Origin: Gephyromycinifex aptenodytis
GTDB taxonomy: Bacteria; Actinomycetota; Actinomycetes; Actinomycetales; Dermatophilaceae
Assembly: GCF_012277275.1 (NCBI RefSeq)
Contig: NZ_CP051155.1
Location: 1,922,001 to 1,986,000 of the forward strand
DNA length: 64,000 nucleotides
Direction: 5' to 3'
Under the pieces are notes generated by a model. That model was not told the origin of the DNA. It worked only from the letters and a program-made list of their open reading frames with translations, and ran no database searches. Below, piece by piece: positions 1 to 7,877 of the stretch (position 1 is the first letter of the stretch; each line of letters opens with the position of its first letter). The position numbers and the translations under genes were made by a program.

Positions 1-2
1 GG

Positions 3-515
3 CCGGTCCCCATCCTCATCCCGGCCGCAACCGTCACCGACGAGTTCGATGCCGCGGCCCAACTGTTGCGGGACTGGCTCCCGCACCCCGACTCCGATCC
101 CGCCCAGAACCAGAGCGCCGGGCGCGCACCCGAAGCACACTCCATCGCTGTGCTTGTGCGCGACAAGTACCGCCGCGAGACCCTCGTCGCCGCGCTCGCC
201 GAGCGGGGAGTCACCGTACGCTCCGTCGACCGGGAGACGCCGCGACCGGGATTCCCGCTGGCCATGACCATGCACCGTGCGAAGGGGCTTGAGTTCACCC
301 ACGTTCTGCTGCTGGGCGTGCAGGAGGGTTCCGTGCCCAAGTCGCTGCGTGAGTACGACACGAGCGAGGCCGACAAAGCCGACGCCCTCTTGCGCGAACG
401 CGCCCTCGTCTACGTCGCCGCCACCCGCGCCCGGGACGTACTCGCCGTCACGTGGTCCGGGAAACCCTCCCAGCTCCTGCCAGTAACGTCAGGCGCTTCT
501 TTGCCGTCGTCGTGA
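3..515 (+). CDS. UvrD/Rep-like DNA helicase, C-terminal fragment (cut by window edge)
   Basis: This is the C-terminal 170 residues of a superfamily 1 DNA helicase; its N-terminal ATPase motifs lie outside the window. The reading frame is open from base 3 to a TGA at 513-515. Two helicase landmarks are visible: TMHRAKGLEF, which is motif V, and LVYVAATRARD, which is motif VI with the arginine finger. The protein ends shortly after a SGKPSQLLP tail, as is normal for actinobacterial UvrD-like proteins, so the 3' end looks intact. Such enzymes unwind DNA in repair or recombination. Which subgroup this belongs to (UvrD, PcrA, or a helicase-nuclease) cannot be decided from the fragment. Confidence 0.85.
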   Translation, partial: PVPILIPAATVTDEFDAAAQLLRDWLPHPDSDPAQNQSAGRAPEAHSIAVLVRDKYRRETLVAALAERGVTVRSVDRETPRPGFPLAMTMHRAKGLEFTHVLLLGVQEGSVPKSLREYDTSEADKADALLRERALVYVAATRARDVLAVTWSGKPSQLLPVTSGASLPSS

Positions 516-1056
516 CCGTTGACCCCTACCCAGACTCGCAGCCTGACTCGGCTTCCTCGCCAGCATCATTCGCGATCGTCACCGTCAATGACGACGGGAC
601 CTTCGAGCCTTCATATGTCGCTTCTGATCAGTGCCAGGGCGATCCATCCGTGTATAACTCCTGGGCACCAACCCGGGGGCGGGTGTGTCGCGCGGGCCGC
701 AAGCTGCGGCGAGCCCACCCATAGAAACAAGCGCTATGTGAAGTTTAAACGAGACCCACCTGGCGGGAATCCAGGCAGGATCCGTCCGGCCTAGCGCATG
801 GGGCGAGTCCGACCCAGGAGTTGGCCATCTTGGTTATCACCGGATGGCTCGGACGCTGCCCACCCGAGCCATCCCGTGTTCCTCCCGGGGCGACATCGAC
901 GAACTGTTCGTGGCCTCACGAGGCTCCCTGAGCGCCAACCTTCGCTATGGACGTGGCGCGCAGCCGCAGCGAACTCCCGGCTGGGCACGCAGCAGGTAAT
1001 GACCGAGACCTCCCTGTGAGGGCGGCCCGCAGCAGCAGCACACTTCGTGCAGCGGC
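516..1056. other. 541-bp stretch without a recognisable gene
   Basis: This lies between the helicase stop and the convergent hydrolase stop. Short open frames exist on both strands (for example 798-1019 plus and 791-988 minus), but none has a ribosome binding site, a recognisable motif or convincing codon use. No strong terminator hairpin was found. It may hold a decayed gene, because non-coding gaps this long are rare in the window, but nothing specific can be assigned. Confidence 0.5.
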
Positions 1057-2010
1057 TCAGATGATACGTGGCCGAGGCGAACCCGCGGGCGTCCCCAGCG
1101 GGGGCGACGCCGGCCTGCCCTCTAAGGCCTGAGCCATCTCGCAGGTCTCCAGGACGATGGCGGCGACCTCTTGATAGCGGGTGTAGTGGGGGTACTCCCC
1201 AGAATCCAACCCGCGCACGCTCACCAGCGGATGGGTGTGGGCTAGAGCACGCTCCCGCTGGGCGTTCGCTGCGTCCAACCCGTCCGAAAGTTGCACGATG
1301 CAGACCGGCACCCGGATGCGCCGATAGAGCCGCTCGTCGGGGTACAAACGGTCGCCGGTTTCCACCGAGACCAACCTGATGATCGTGTCCGGGTGTGGCA
1401 GGTTCACCCAGCCGGACCCATCCGGCGCCGCGCGGATCGAATACCGCAACTCCTCACGCAAACCCTTGAACCCCACGACCCGCCAATCCCGCGCCAACTG
1501 CGCCGTGATCCGGTCCATGAGAAGTTCGGCTTCAGCCACGGTGGTCCCGGTACGCCCGAAGTAGAAACGGTCCCGCAGCGATCCCCGGAACTGCGGTGAG
1601 GTGTAGAACGCGATGTCGTCAGCGGCGCTCTCCTCGGTACGGGCGCACGCCCCGCCCAGCGCCACGACACCGGTGAACAGTTCAGGGTCCTCGATGGCGG
1701 CGCACAGACTGGCGTGAGTGCCCTGCCCCAACCCCACGAGCAAGGGCGATAGGTCCAGGTGCCGTGCTACTGCCAGGATGCTGTTCCAGGCATCGGCGGG
1801 GCGACGCGCCGACGCGGTCGAGCCGCCGTGACCCGGCAGGTCCAGTGCGTAGGCGTGCACCTTCCCCTCCAGTGCCGCTGCCACCCGGTCCCAGGCCGCG
1901 GCGCAGAACCCGGGCGCGTGGACGAACAGGACGTCTGGGCCGCTTCCCCCAAAATCACGCACGACGACGATGCCATCCCCATACGGCACCTGTCGCTCCT
2001 GAATCGTCAT
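1057..2010 (-). CDS. Alpha/beta-hydrolase-fold protein lacking the nucleophile serine
   Basis: This 317-residue protein has the alpha/beta-hydrolase pattern: an HAPGF oxyanion-loop motif near residue 31, a LDLPGHG strand-turn near residue 57, and a C-terminal His in the context EYPHYT. At the nucleophile elbow, where the family has G-x-S-x-G, it reads GLGQG (residues 93-97), so the catalytic Ser is Gly (codon GGG). It is the last gene of the TPP-riboswitch-led ABC operon, 83 bp after the ATPase gene. Either it is a non-hydrolytic member (binding protein, lyase or thioesterase-like scaffold) or it is inactive. The fold is clear; the function and its link to thiamine-precursor metabolism are inferred from position only. 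Confidence 0.8.
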   Translation of the reverse strand: MTIQERQVPYGDGIVVVRDFGGSGPDVLFVHAPGFCAAAWDRVAAALEGKVHAYALDLPGHGGSTASARRPADAWNSILAVARHLDLSPLLVGLGQGTHASLCAAIEDPELFTGVVALGGACARTEESAADDIAFYTSPQFRGSLRDRFYFGRTGTTVAEAELLMDRITAQLARDWRVVGFKGLREELRYSIRAAPDGSGWVNLPHPDTIIRLVSVETGDRLYPDERLYRRIRVPVCIVQLSDGLDAANAQRERALAHTHPLVSVRGLDSGEYPHYTRYQEVAAIVLETCEMAQALEGRPASPPLGTPAGSPRPRII

Positions 2011-2093
2011 ACCGTCCTTGTCGGCGAAATCTGGTCGGTCCTAACCAATTCGCCCCGAGACCGGACCTTGGCGCACAGGCGTAACGGGCGCGT

Positions 2094-2834
2094 TCACCCA
2101 GCCGTGTCAAGGTCGCCGAGAATGTTGCGACGCGCCGCGTCCAACTGCGCCGGGGTTGCCACCCCACTGCGGTTCCCCCGGTGGGACGCCACGAGCCGGC
2201 CCCCGGTGAGCACCACGACGTGATCAGCCAGCGCCAACGCTTCATCCACGTCATGGGTGACCAAGAGAACCGTCTGTTCGTGAAGCCGCAGCAATCGCAG
2301 CAGCAGCGAGTGCATCTCGCGACGGGTCAGCGCGTCCAACGCACCGAACGGCTCATCCAACAGCAGCAGGCCCGCCCCCATCACCAAAGCCCGCGCCAGC
2401 GCGACCCGTTGCTGCTCCCCCCCGGACAGCGTCGAGGGCCAATCGTCCTCGTGACCGTCCAGCCCAACCTCGCGCAGAGCATCGACGGCTAAGGTGCGGG
2501 CCCGAGCGGAGTCCAGGGAATGAACACCGATGGTGACGTTGGCCCACACCGGTTCCCACGGCAGCAGCCGCGGCTCCTGAAAGACGATCGTTGCCGGTTC
2601 GCAGGCCAACCTGGCGACATAGTCGGGTTCGTTCAGTCCCGCGATGACGCGAAGCAGGGTTGACTTGCCGCAGCCGCTGCGCCCGACCAGCGCGACGACC
2701 TGTTTTGCGGCCACCTGCAGGTCGAGACCATCGAGCACGACCCGATCCCCGAAAGACACCCGCAGTCCCTGCACGTCGATCGCGCTCGACCCGGTTCGCG
2801 CTCTGATACTGGGGTCGGCGCTGGGACGGCTCAT
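2094..2834 (-). CDS. ABC transporter ATP-binding protein, ThiZ/SsuB type
   Basis: This 246-residue ATPase energises the importer encoded by the two genes upstream. Every ABC signature is present in order: Walker A GRSGCGKST, Q-loop FQEPRLLPW, signature LSGGEQQR, Walker B LLLLDEPFGALD and the switch histidine in VTHD. The open frame extends much further upstream, but the true start is the ATG at 2834. It overlaps the stop of the substrate-binding protein gene as ATGA, the typical coupling inside an operon. The family is the nitrate/sulfonate/taurine group, which includes ThiZ. The TPP riboswitch in front of the operon favours a thiamine-pyrimidine precursor as cargo over a sulfonate. Confidence 0.9.
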   Translation of the reverse strand: MSRPSADPSIRARTGSSAIDVQGLRVSFGDRVVLDGLDLQVAAKQVVALVGRSGCGKSTLLRVIAGLNEPDYVARLACEPATIVFQEPRLLPWEPVWANVTIGVHSLDSARARTLAVDALREVGLDGHEDDWPSTLSGGEQQRVALARALVMGAGLLLLDEPFGALDALTRREMHSLLLRLLRLHEQTVLLVTHDVDEALALADHVVVLTGGRLVASHRGNRSGVATPAQLDAARRNILGDLDTAG

Positions 2835-3826
2835 CGCATCCTCGCCACGTCGATGGCCGCCAACCCCACCGGTGAGAGCGTCGGAGTGAGGCCCTGCTGG
2901 TGGTAGAACTTCGCGACGGCTTCCAGTTCGGCCTGAAAGAGCGCGTCCGCGGGTCGGATCGTCGGCGGTTTCTTGGCCGCGACGAGTTCGGCGACCTTCG
3001 GCGGTGCCCCGGAAGCCACATAAGCCTGCTTCAGCAACTCCGGGTCGGCCACCACCTTGGCGGCCTGCTCGGACAACGCTGTGTAGCAAGCCATGAGCAG
3101 CTGCGGCTGCTCGTCGGCGAAGGCATGGGTGGTGATGTGCACCGTGTGATTGCGGGCCTGCACCTCCTTGGCCAGCGCAACCACCGTGCCGCCGGACAAT
3201 TGCGCCGAGGCGAGGTACTGATCCCAGGTGGCCCACGCATCGACGGCGTTCGAGGCGAAAGCGCTCGCCGCGTCGGGGGGTGAGAGGTAGACCGGCGTGA
3301 CGTTCCGCAGACCGAACTTCACGATCGCCATCCGCAGCAGGTAGTCGCCGGTACCGCCCTTGTTGACCGCCACCCGATGCCCGGACAACCCGGACGCCTC
3401 GGTGATGCCGCTGGCGGCTGTGGCGACGATGCCGTGCGTGTCGTCGTCGGCGACCTCCACCGCGAACGCGGCCAGGTCCGGGTTGCCCTGCAGGGCAGCC
3501 ACCAGAGCCGTGGTGCTGCCGGTGGTGACATCGATCTGGCCTGCTGCCATCGCCTCCGCAGCGGGCGCGAACGCCGGGAACGGTGGGCTGACAGTGGCGG
3601 ATCCACCTGCCTTGGTCAGAGCAGCCTGGATCAGGCCACTGTCGATCGCCATCGTCAAGGTGTTGCGAGTGTTGAAGGCACCCAATCTCACCGGTTCAGG
3701 TCCGGCCGCGCTGGTAGCCGAAGCGGACCGAGCTTGCTGTGCCGCCGGGCCTGAGCAGGCACTCAAGGTGGCGAGCCCGGCAGTGCCGAGCAGCGCGGTG
3801 AGTGCCTGACGGCGGGTGATGCTCAT
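2831..3826 (-). CDS. ABC transporter substrate-binding lipoprotein, NMT1/SsuA-like (ThiY type)
   Basis: This 331-residue extracytoplasmic receptor has an N-terminal signal with twin arginines (SITRRQAL), a hydrophobic stretch and a lipobox LSAC, so the mature protein should be lipid-anchored at Cys24. The body matches the SsuA/NMT1-like periplasmic fold. It has a first lobe around LGAFNTRNTLTMAIDSGL, the VAVNKGGTGDYLL ligand-loop region, and AVDAWATWDQY, a hallmark of sulfonate/thiamine-precursor receptors. It sits between the permease (136 bp upstream) and the ATPase (4-bp overlap). The ligand is inferred from the riboswitch as HMP or a related pyrimidine such as formyl-aminopyrimidine. A sulfonate receptor would look similar by sequence. 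Confidence 0.85.
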   Translation of the reverse strand: MSITRRQALTALLGTAGLATLSACSGPAAQQARSASATSAAGPEPVRLGAFNTRNTLTMAIDSGLIQAALTKAGGSATVSPPFPAFAPAAEAMAAGQIDVTTGSTTALVAALQGNPDLAAFAVEVADDDTHGIVATAASGITEASGLSGHRVAVNKGGTGDYLLRMAIVKFGLRNVTPVYLSPPDAASAFASNAVDAWATWDQYLASAQLSGGTVVALAKEVQARNHTVHITTHAFADEQPQLLMACYTALSEQAAKVVADPELLKQAYVASGAPPKVAELVAAKKPPTIRPADALFQAELEAVAKFYHQQGLTPTLSPVGLAAIDVARMR

Positions 3827-3962
3827 TGCTTCTCCTGAAGATTCGGTTGGTGTGGGCAGGGAAAGGCCAGTTGCGCGAACTGTGGCGGCTTCACCGGGGT
3901 GTCACCGTGCGGCGGCACCTGCGTCTAGGCGTATGACCAGCGGGCCGGCGCCGGGCGGCCGC

Positions 3963-4871
3963 TCAGTTCCGGCGGTGTGGGGTTCGCCAGCGCAGCAGGT
4001 GGGACTCCAAGGCTCGCACGATCGCGTCCGTGAACAGGCCGAGTCCGGCGTAGACGGCGATGCACACCATGACGATGTCGGTGCGCACATAGGTGCGGGC
4101 ATTGGTCAGCAGGAAGCCGAGGCCTTCGGAGGCGTTGATCGTCTCGGCGATGATGACTGCCACCCAGGCGAGGCCGAGCGCGAACCGGACCCCGGTCAGT
4201 ACCGAGGGCAACGCGCCCAGCAGGACGACCCGATACACGATGCGGGCGCGGCGCACGTTGTAGGCGCGGGCCATCTCCACGAGCCGAGCGTCTACGCCTC
4301 GTACCCCCGCGCTGGTGTTGAGATAAGTGGGGATCAGGGTGGCCACCGCGACGAGCAGGATCTTGGGCGTCTCCCCCAACCCGAACCAGAGGATGAACAG
4401 CGGCGCGAGCGCGGTGAACGGAATGGTGCGCAGCGCCTGCAACGGGCGGTCGATGATGTCTTCCCCGAGGCTGCTGAGACCGGCGAGCAACCCGAATGTC
4501 AGGCCGATGAGCAGGCCGAGCGCGCTACCTGCTGTGACCCGGGCGAGGCTGACCAGCAGGGCGTGCAGCAACGAACCGTCGCCCAGCATGCCCAGCGCGG
4601 TGACGACCAGATCGCTCGGGCCGGGCAGCACCACCTCGGGGACCAGCCGAAGCGCGGCGATGAGCTGCCACAACAACACGATGGCTAAGGTGCTCCACCA
4701 GCGGCGCAACACGAGCCGACCCCGGCGCCGCGAGCTGAGGCCGCGGACACCCGGCGGGACGTTCCTACTCGGCACGGCCGGAGCAGGCACGACGGCCGGT
4801 GGGCGCGCAGACGTGCCGCCGGAGATGTCAGACGGGCCGGGCGGATTCGCGCGTGGGCTGTTCACCCTCAT
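3963..4871 (-). CDS. ABC transporter permease, ThiX/SsuC type
   Basis: This roughly 302-residue membrane subunit is the first gene of the operon. About 55 basic, proline-rich residues precede the first helix (LAIVLLWQLIAAL), and about six membrane segments follow. The cytoplasmic EAA loop that docks the ATPase is visible as EMARAYNVRRARIVYRVVL. I chose the ATG at 4871 (MRVNS). The upstream GTG at 4892 lies inside the TPP aptamer, and the aptamer's 3' end GAAGGGA sits 7-9 bases before this ATG as the Shine-Dalgarno. Expression is therefore likely turned off by TPP through ribosome-site sequestration. Family assignment is firm; the cargo is inferred. Confidence 0.88.
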   Translation of the reverse strand: MRVNSPRANPPGPSDISGGTSARPPAVVPAPAVPSRNVPPGVRGLSSRRRGRLVLRRWWSTLAIVLLWQLIAALRLVPEVVLPGPSDLVVTALGMLGDGSLLHALLVSLARVTAGSALGLLIGLTFGLLAGLSSLGEDIIDRPLQALRTIPFTALAPLFILWFGLGETPKILLVAVATLIPTYLNTSAGVRGVDARLVEMARAYNVRRARIVYRVVLLGALPSVLTGVRFALGLAWVAVIIAETINASEGLGFLLTNARTYVRTDIVMVCIAVYAGLGLFTDAIVRALESHLLRWRTPHRRN

Positions 4872-4873
4872 GC

Positions 4874-4950
4874 GACGTCCCTTCGCTAGCACGAACTAGA
4901 TCAGGTTCGACGGGTGTGATCTCAGCCAGACGATGTCGGCACCCCGCGTC
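4874..4950 (-). promoter_or_regulatory. TPP riboswitch (THI element)
   Basis: Read on the minus strand, the sequence runs GGGGTGC, then GGCTGAGA, then ACCC, then GAACCTGATCTAGTT, then TGCTAGCGAAGGGA. These are the conserved blocks of the thiamine pyrophosphate aptamer in the right order and spacing. The P1 strands are probably GACG (4950-4947) and CGTC (4877-4874). The GAAGGGA end doubles as the ribosome binding site of the permease gene at 4871, which suggests translational control. It sets the function of the downstream ABC operon as thiamine or thiamine-precursor uptake. Confidence 0.95.
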
Positions 4951-5330
4951 AACGCCGCCCAGGCTACCTGTCCCCCAACACGCTTGGGCGGGGGCGCCGC
5001 GTCGGCCCCGGGACATGCAGCCAGGGCAGTCACAAATGTCCGATTCCAGAGCGGAAGCGAAGCGAACCGGCCGCCGGCACAACCGCAGCCGGTCCCTCAG
5101 CACTAACACCCGTCGGGTGCACGCCAGTTACCAGTCGGTCACCTTCGCCAACCCGCCGAACAGCCCCGGTCCACCGTGGACTTGCCGGGCGCCTGGCCAC
5201 CGCGGCACAGCCCGCCGACAGGCGCTGCCTCGCGCCGGACGCGTGTCGAGCGCACCTACGGCGCAGGGTTACTCTCATTGGCGGCCGGTTGAACTTCGGG
5301 ATCCACCGGTCTTTTCACGGGAAGGCGACC
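4951..5330. other. 380-bp divergent upstream region of the thi operon and the MFS gene
   Basis: This holds the promoters for the minus-strand riboswitch operon and the plus-strand MFS gene. No convincing small gene was found; open frames crossing it are GC-rich shadows. A good Shine-Dalgarno (GGGAAGG, 5319-5325) sits in front of the MFS start at 5331. I could not fix -10/-35 elements with confidence. Confidence 0.5.
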
Positions 5331-6812
5331 ATGACACACCCACGCGAGCACACCCCAGCGCCGGAGCATGGGCCGACAGGCAATCCGTGGCCGGCGCTGT
5401 GGGCCCTGGTGCTCGGGTTCTTCATGATCCTGGTGGATTCGACGATCGTCTCCATCGCTACCCCGGCGTTGATGACGCACTTCGACGCCGACATCAACTC
5501 GGTGCTGTGGGTGACGAGCGCTTACCTGCTCGCCTACGCCGTCCCGTTGCTCATCACCGGCCGCCTCGGCGACCGGTTCGGCCCCAAACGGGTATACCTG
5601 GCCGGTCTGTGCGTCTTCACCCTGGCCTCTTTGTGGTGCGGCTTGACCGATTCCATCGCAGGTCTGGTGGCCGCCCGCGTGGTTCAGGGGGTCGGGGCCT
5701 CGATGATGACCCCGCAGACCATGTCGGTCATCACCCGGACCTTCCCGCCGCATCGTCGCGGCTCGGCGATGGCGCTGTGGGGCGCGACGGCCGGGGTGGC
5801 CACGCTCATCGGCCCGCTCATGGGTGGGGTGCTCATCGACACCCTGGGATGGCAGTGGATCTTCTTCGTCAATGTTCCGGTGGGTGTTCTTGGGTTCGTG
5901 CTCGCTTGGCGGCTCGTCCCCCGGCTGCCCACCCACGCCAAAGCCATCGACTGGATCGGCGTCGCACTGTCGGCTGTCGGCCTGTTCTGCGGAGTGTTCG
6001 CCATCCAGGAGGGTGAAGCCTTCCATTGGGGCACCATCTGGGGACCGATCTCGGTGCCGCTATTGCTCGCCGTCGGCGGCATCCTGCTCGTCACGTTCCT
6101 GTGGTGGCAGACGCGAGTGCGCATCGATCCGCTCGTGCCGTTGTCTCTGTTTCGCGACCGGAACTTCTCGATAGCCAACATCGGCATCACCACCGTGGGG
6201 TTCACGGTGACGGCGATGATCTTCCCGTTCACGATCTACGCCCAGACGGTGCGCGGGCTGAGCCCCACGGGAGCGGCGCTCCTGCTCGCGCCGCAGGCAG
6301 TGATGTCGATCCTGCTGGCCCGCCCGGCCGGGCTTCTCATCGACCGAGTCCATCCGCGCCTGCTGGCCGGGATCGGGCTGCTCGGCATGTCGATCTCCCT
6401 CGTGCTGCTCAGCCGCCTCATGGCTCCCGGCACCCCCACGCTCGGGATCTTGGCAGTGGCCGTCCTCATGGGCTCTTCGAGTTCTCTCGTCTGGGGGCCG
6501 TTGTCGACCTCGGCCAGCCGCAACCTGCCGCCAAATCTGGCCGGCGCCGGTTCGGGGGTGTACAACACGACCCGCCAAATCGGCTCTGTCCTGGGCAGCG
6601 CGGCCATCGCCGCGTTCATGCACATGCGTATCGCAGCCCACGTTCCCGGCGCCGCCGCAACCCCGCACATGGGGGGCGCGATGCCGCCGGAGATCGCCGA
6701 GGCCTTCTCCAAGGCGTTGTCCGAGGCGATCCTGCTACCCGCCGGGGTCGTCCTCATCGGATGGGTCGCCGCGCTGTTCTTCGAACAACCCCGCCACCTG
6801 CGCCGTTCCTGA
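5331..6812 (+). CDS. MFS multidrug exporter, DHA2 (EmrB/QacA, 14-helix) family
   Basis: This is a 493-residue proton-coupled efflux protein. The first helix contains DSTIVSIATPAL (motif D1 of the DHA2 group), and the 2-3 loop has GRLGDRFGPKRVY (motif A). The helix 4-5 region RVVQGVGASMMTPQ and motif C-like GPLMGGVLI are also present. About 14 membrane segments can be drawn, the usual number for the family. The start is the ATG at 5331, preceded by GGGAAGG; an in-frame ATG at 5289 would add 14 residues and has no ribosome site. It stands alone, convergent with the SDR gene and separated from it by a strong terminator. Substrates are unknown. Confidence 0.9.
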   Translation: MTHPREHTPAPEHGPTGNPWPALWALVLGFFMILVDSTIVSIATPALMTHFDADINSVLWVTSAYLLAYAVPLLITGRLGDRFGPKRVYLAGLCVFTLASLWCGLTDSIAGLVAARVVQGVGASMMTPQTMSVITRTFPPHRRGSAMALWGATAGVATLIGPLMGGVLIDTLGWQWIFFVNVPVGVLGFVLAWRLVPRLPTHAKAIDWIGVALSAVGLFCGVFAIQEGEAFHWGTIWGPISVPLLLAVGGILLVTFLWWQTRVRIDPLVPLSLFRDRNFSIANIGITTVGFTVTAMIFPFTIYAQTVRGLSPTGAALLLAPQAVMSILLARPAGLLIDRVHPRLLAGIGLLGMSISLVLLSRLMAPGTPTLGILAVAVLMGSSSSLVWGPLSTSASRNLPPNLAGAGSGVYNTTRQIGSVLGSAAIAAFMHMRIAAHVPGAAATPHMGGAMPPEIAEAFSKALSEAILLPAGVVLIGWVAALFFEQPRHLRRS

Positions 6813-6860
6813 CAGCTTCGACCGCCACACCCCATCGGCAGGAGTGGCTGGTCTGCACGC

Positions 6861-6898
6861 GTAGACGCCCCGGCGCCAACTGGCGTCGGGGCGTCTAC
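6861..6898. terminator. Bidirectional hairpin terminator
   Basis: A 17-bp stem (6861-6877 with 6882-6898, one G-U pair) closes a four-base loop between the convergent MFS and SDR genes. The GC-rich stem lacks a long T run, which is common for actinobacterial terminators. Confidence 0.85.
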
Positions 6899-6908
6899 CT
6901 GTGAGGCC

Positions 6909-7832
6909 CTACAGGAACAGGTCCAGCGCCAGCGGCGGAGTTCCGCCATAGCCGGACAGGTCGGTGCGACCGGCCGTGCGAAGCACATCGGCGTCGATGA
7001 GCGTGTGCCCGCTGACCTGCGCCGGGTCCGCGCTCACGATGATCATCGCGGCGTCGGCCATGATCTGCGGGTCGCGGGAGTGCTCGATCATCTCCACCCC
7101 GCCCAGGGCGGCCATGTTGCGCACCGCCGCCGTCGCGATGGCCGTCTCCGGCCACAGGCAGTTCGATGCCACCCCGGCGTCGGCGTTCTCCGCCGCGATG
7201 CTCAACCCCACCAGGGACATCGCGTACTTGCTCATCGTGTACGCCGGGTGCGCGCCCAGCCAGGCCGGGTCCAGGTTGATCGGTGGCGCGAGGGTCAACA
7301 CGTGCGGGTGCGACGAACGGCGCAAGTGCGCCAGCGCGGCCCGCGTCAGCAGGAACGTGCCGCGCAGGTTGATGTCGAGCATGAGGTCGAGCCGCTTGAC
7401 GGGCAGGTCCTGCGTGCCGGAGAGGTTGATGGCGCTGGCGTTGTTCACCACGATGTCGATCCCGCCGAACTCGGCGACCGCGGCATCGACGAGGCGGTCC
7501 ACGTCCTCTTCATTGCGGATGTCGCCGACCAGCGGCAACACCTGGCCACCGGCTGCGCGAATCTCCTCGGCTGCGGTGTGCACAGTGCCGGGCAGCCGCG
7601 GATCAGGGGTGTCCGTCTTAGCCACCAGGGCGATGTTGGCGCCCAGGCGTGCAGCCGCCAGGGCGATGGACAGTCCGATGCCTCGACTGCCGCCGGACAT
7701 CACCAGCGTCCGGCCGCTCAAAGCAGCCTCGGCGGGCAAGCTCAGGGGGAGTTTTGCCGCAGCAGCGCGGACCCCACCAGGGTCGGCTCCCAACGGTGTG
7801 TTCAGGTTGTCGTTGTCCACGTCGGTGGCCAC
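6909..7832 (-). CDS. HSDL2/AtuG-like short-chain dehydrogenase/reductase
   Basis: This 307-residue SDR has the NAD(P)-binding glycine motif SGGSRGIG near residue 46, NNAS near residue 130, and the catalytic YTMSK (Tyr/Lys) near residue 200. The long N-terminal extension and the EHSRDPQIMADAA region followed by GHTLIDADVL are typical of the HSDL2 / citronellol-pathway SDR group. It lies 45 bp downstream of an acyl-CoA ligase gene in the same orientation, beside the AtuA/carboxylase operon. A role in oxidising a hydroxy- or oxo-acyl intermediate of that pathway is likely but inferred. The GTG start at 7832 is very close to its Shine-Dalgarno, and a GTG four codons later is an alternative. Confidence 0.85.
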   Translation of the reverse strand: MATDVDNDNLNTPLGADPGGVRAAAAKLPLSLPAEAALSGRTLVMSGGSRGIGLSIALAAARLGANIALVAKTDTPDPRLPGTVHTAAEEIRAAGGQVLPLVGDIRNEEDVDRLVDAAVAEFGGIDIVVNNASAINLSGTQDLPVKRLDLMLDINLRGTFLLTRAALAHLRRSSHPHVLTLAPPINLDPAWLGAHPAYTMSKYAMSLVGLSIAAENADAGVASNCLWPETAIATAAVRNMAALGGVEMIEHSRDPQIMADAAMIIVSADPAQVSGHTLIDADVLRTAGRTDLSGYGGTPPLALDLFL

Positions 7833-7877
7833 CTTTTCACTCGGTCGGACAGTTCAAGGACTCGTTAGCTTCTCTGA

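Noticed and set aside
2094-4871. Aliphatic sulfonate importer (SsuABC)
   Set aside because: Sequence family fits, but the TPP riboswitch in front of the operon makes a thiamine-precursor cargo more likely.
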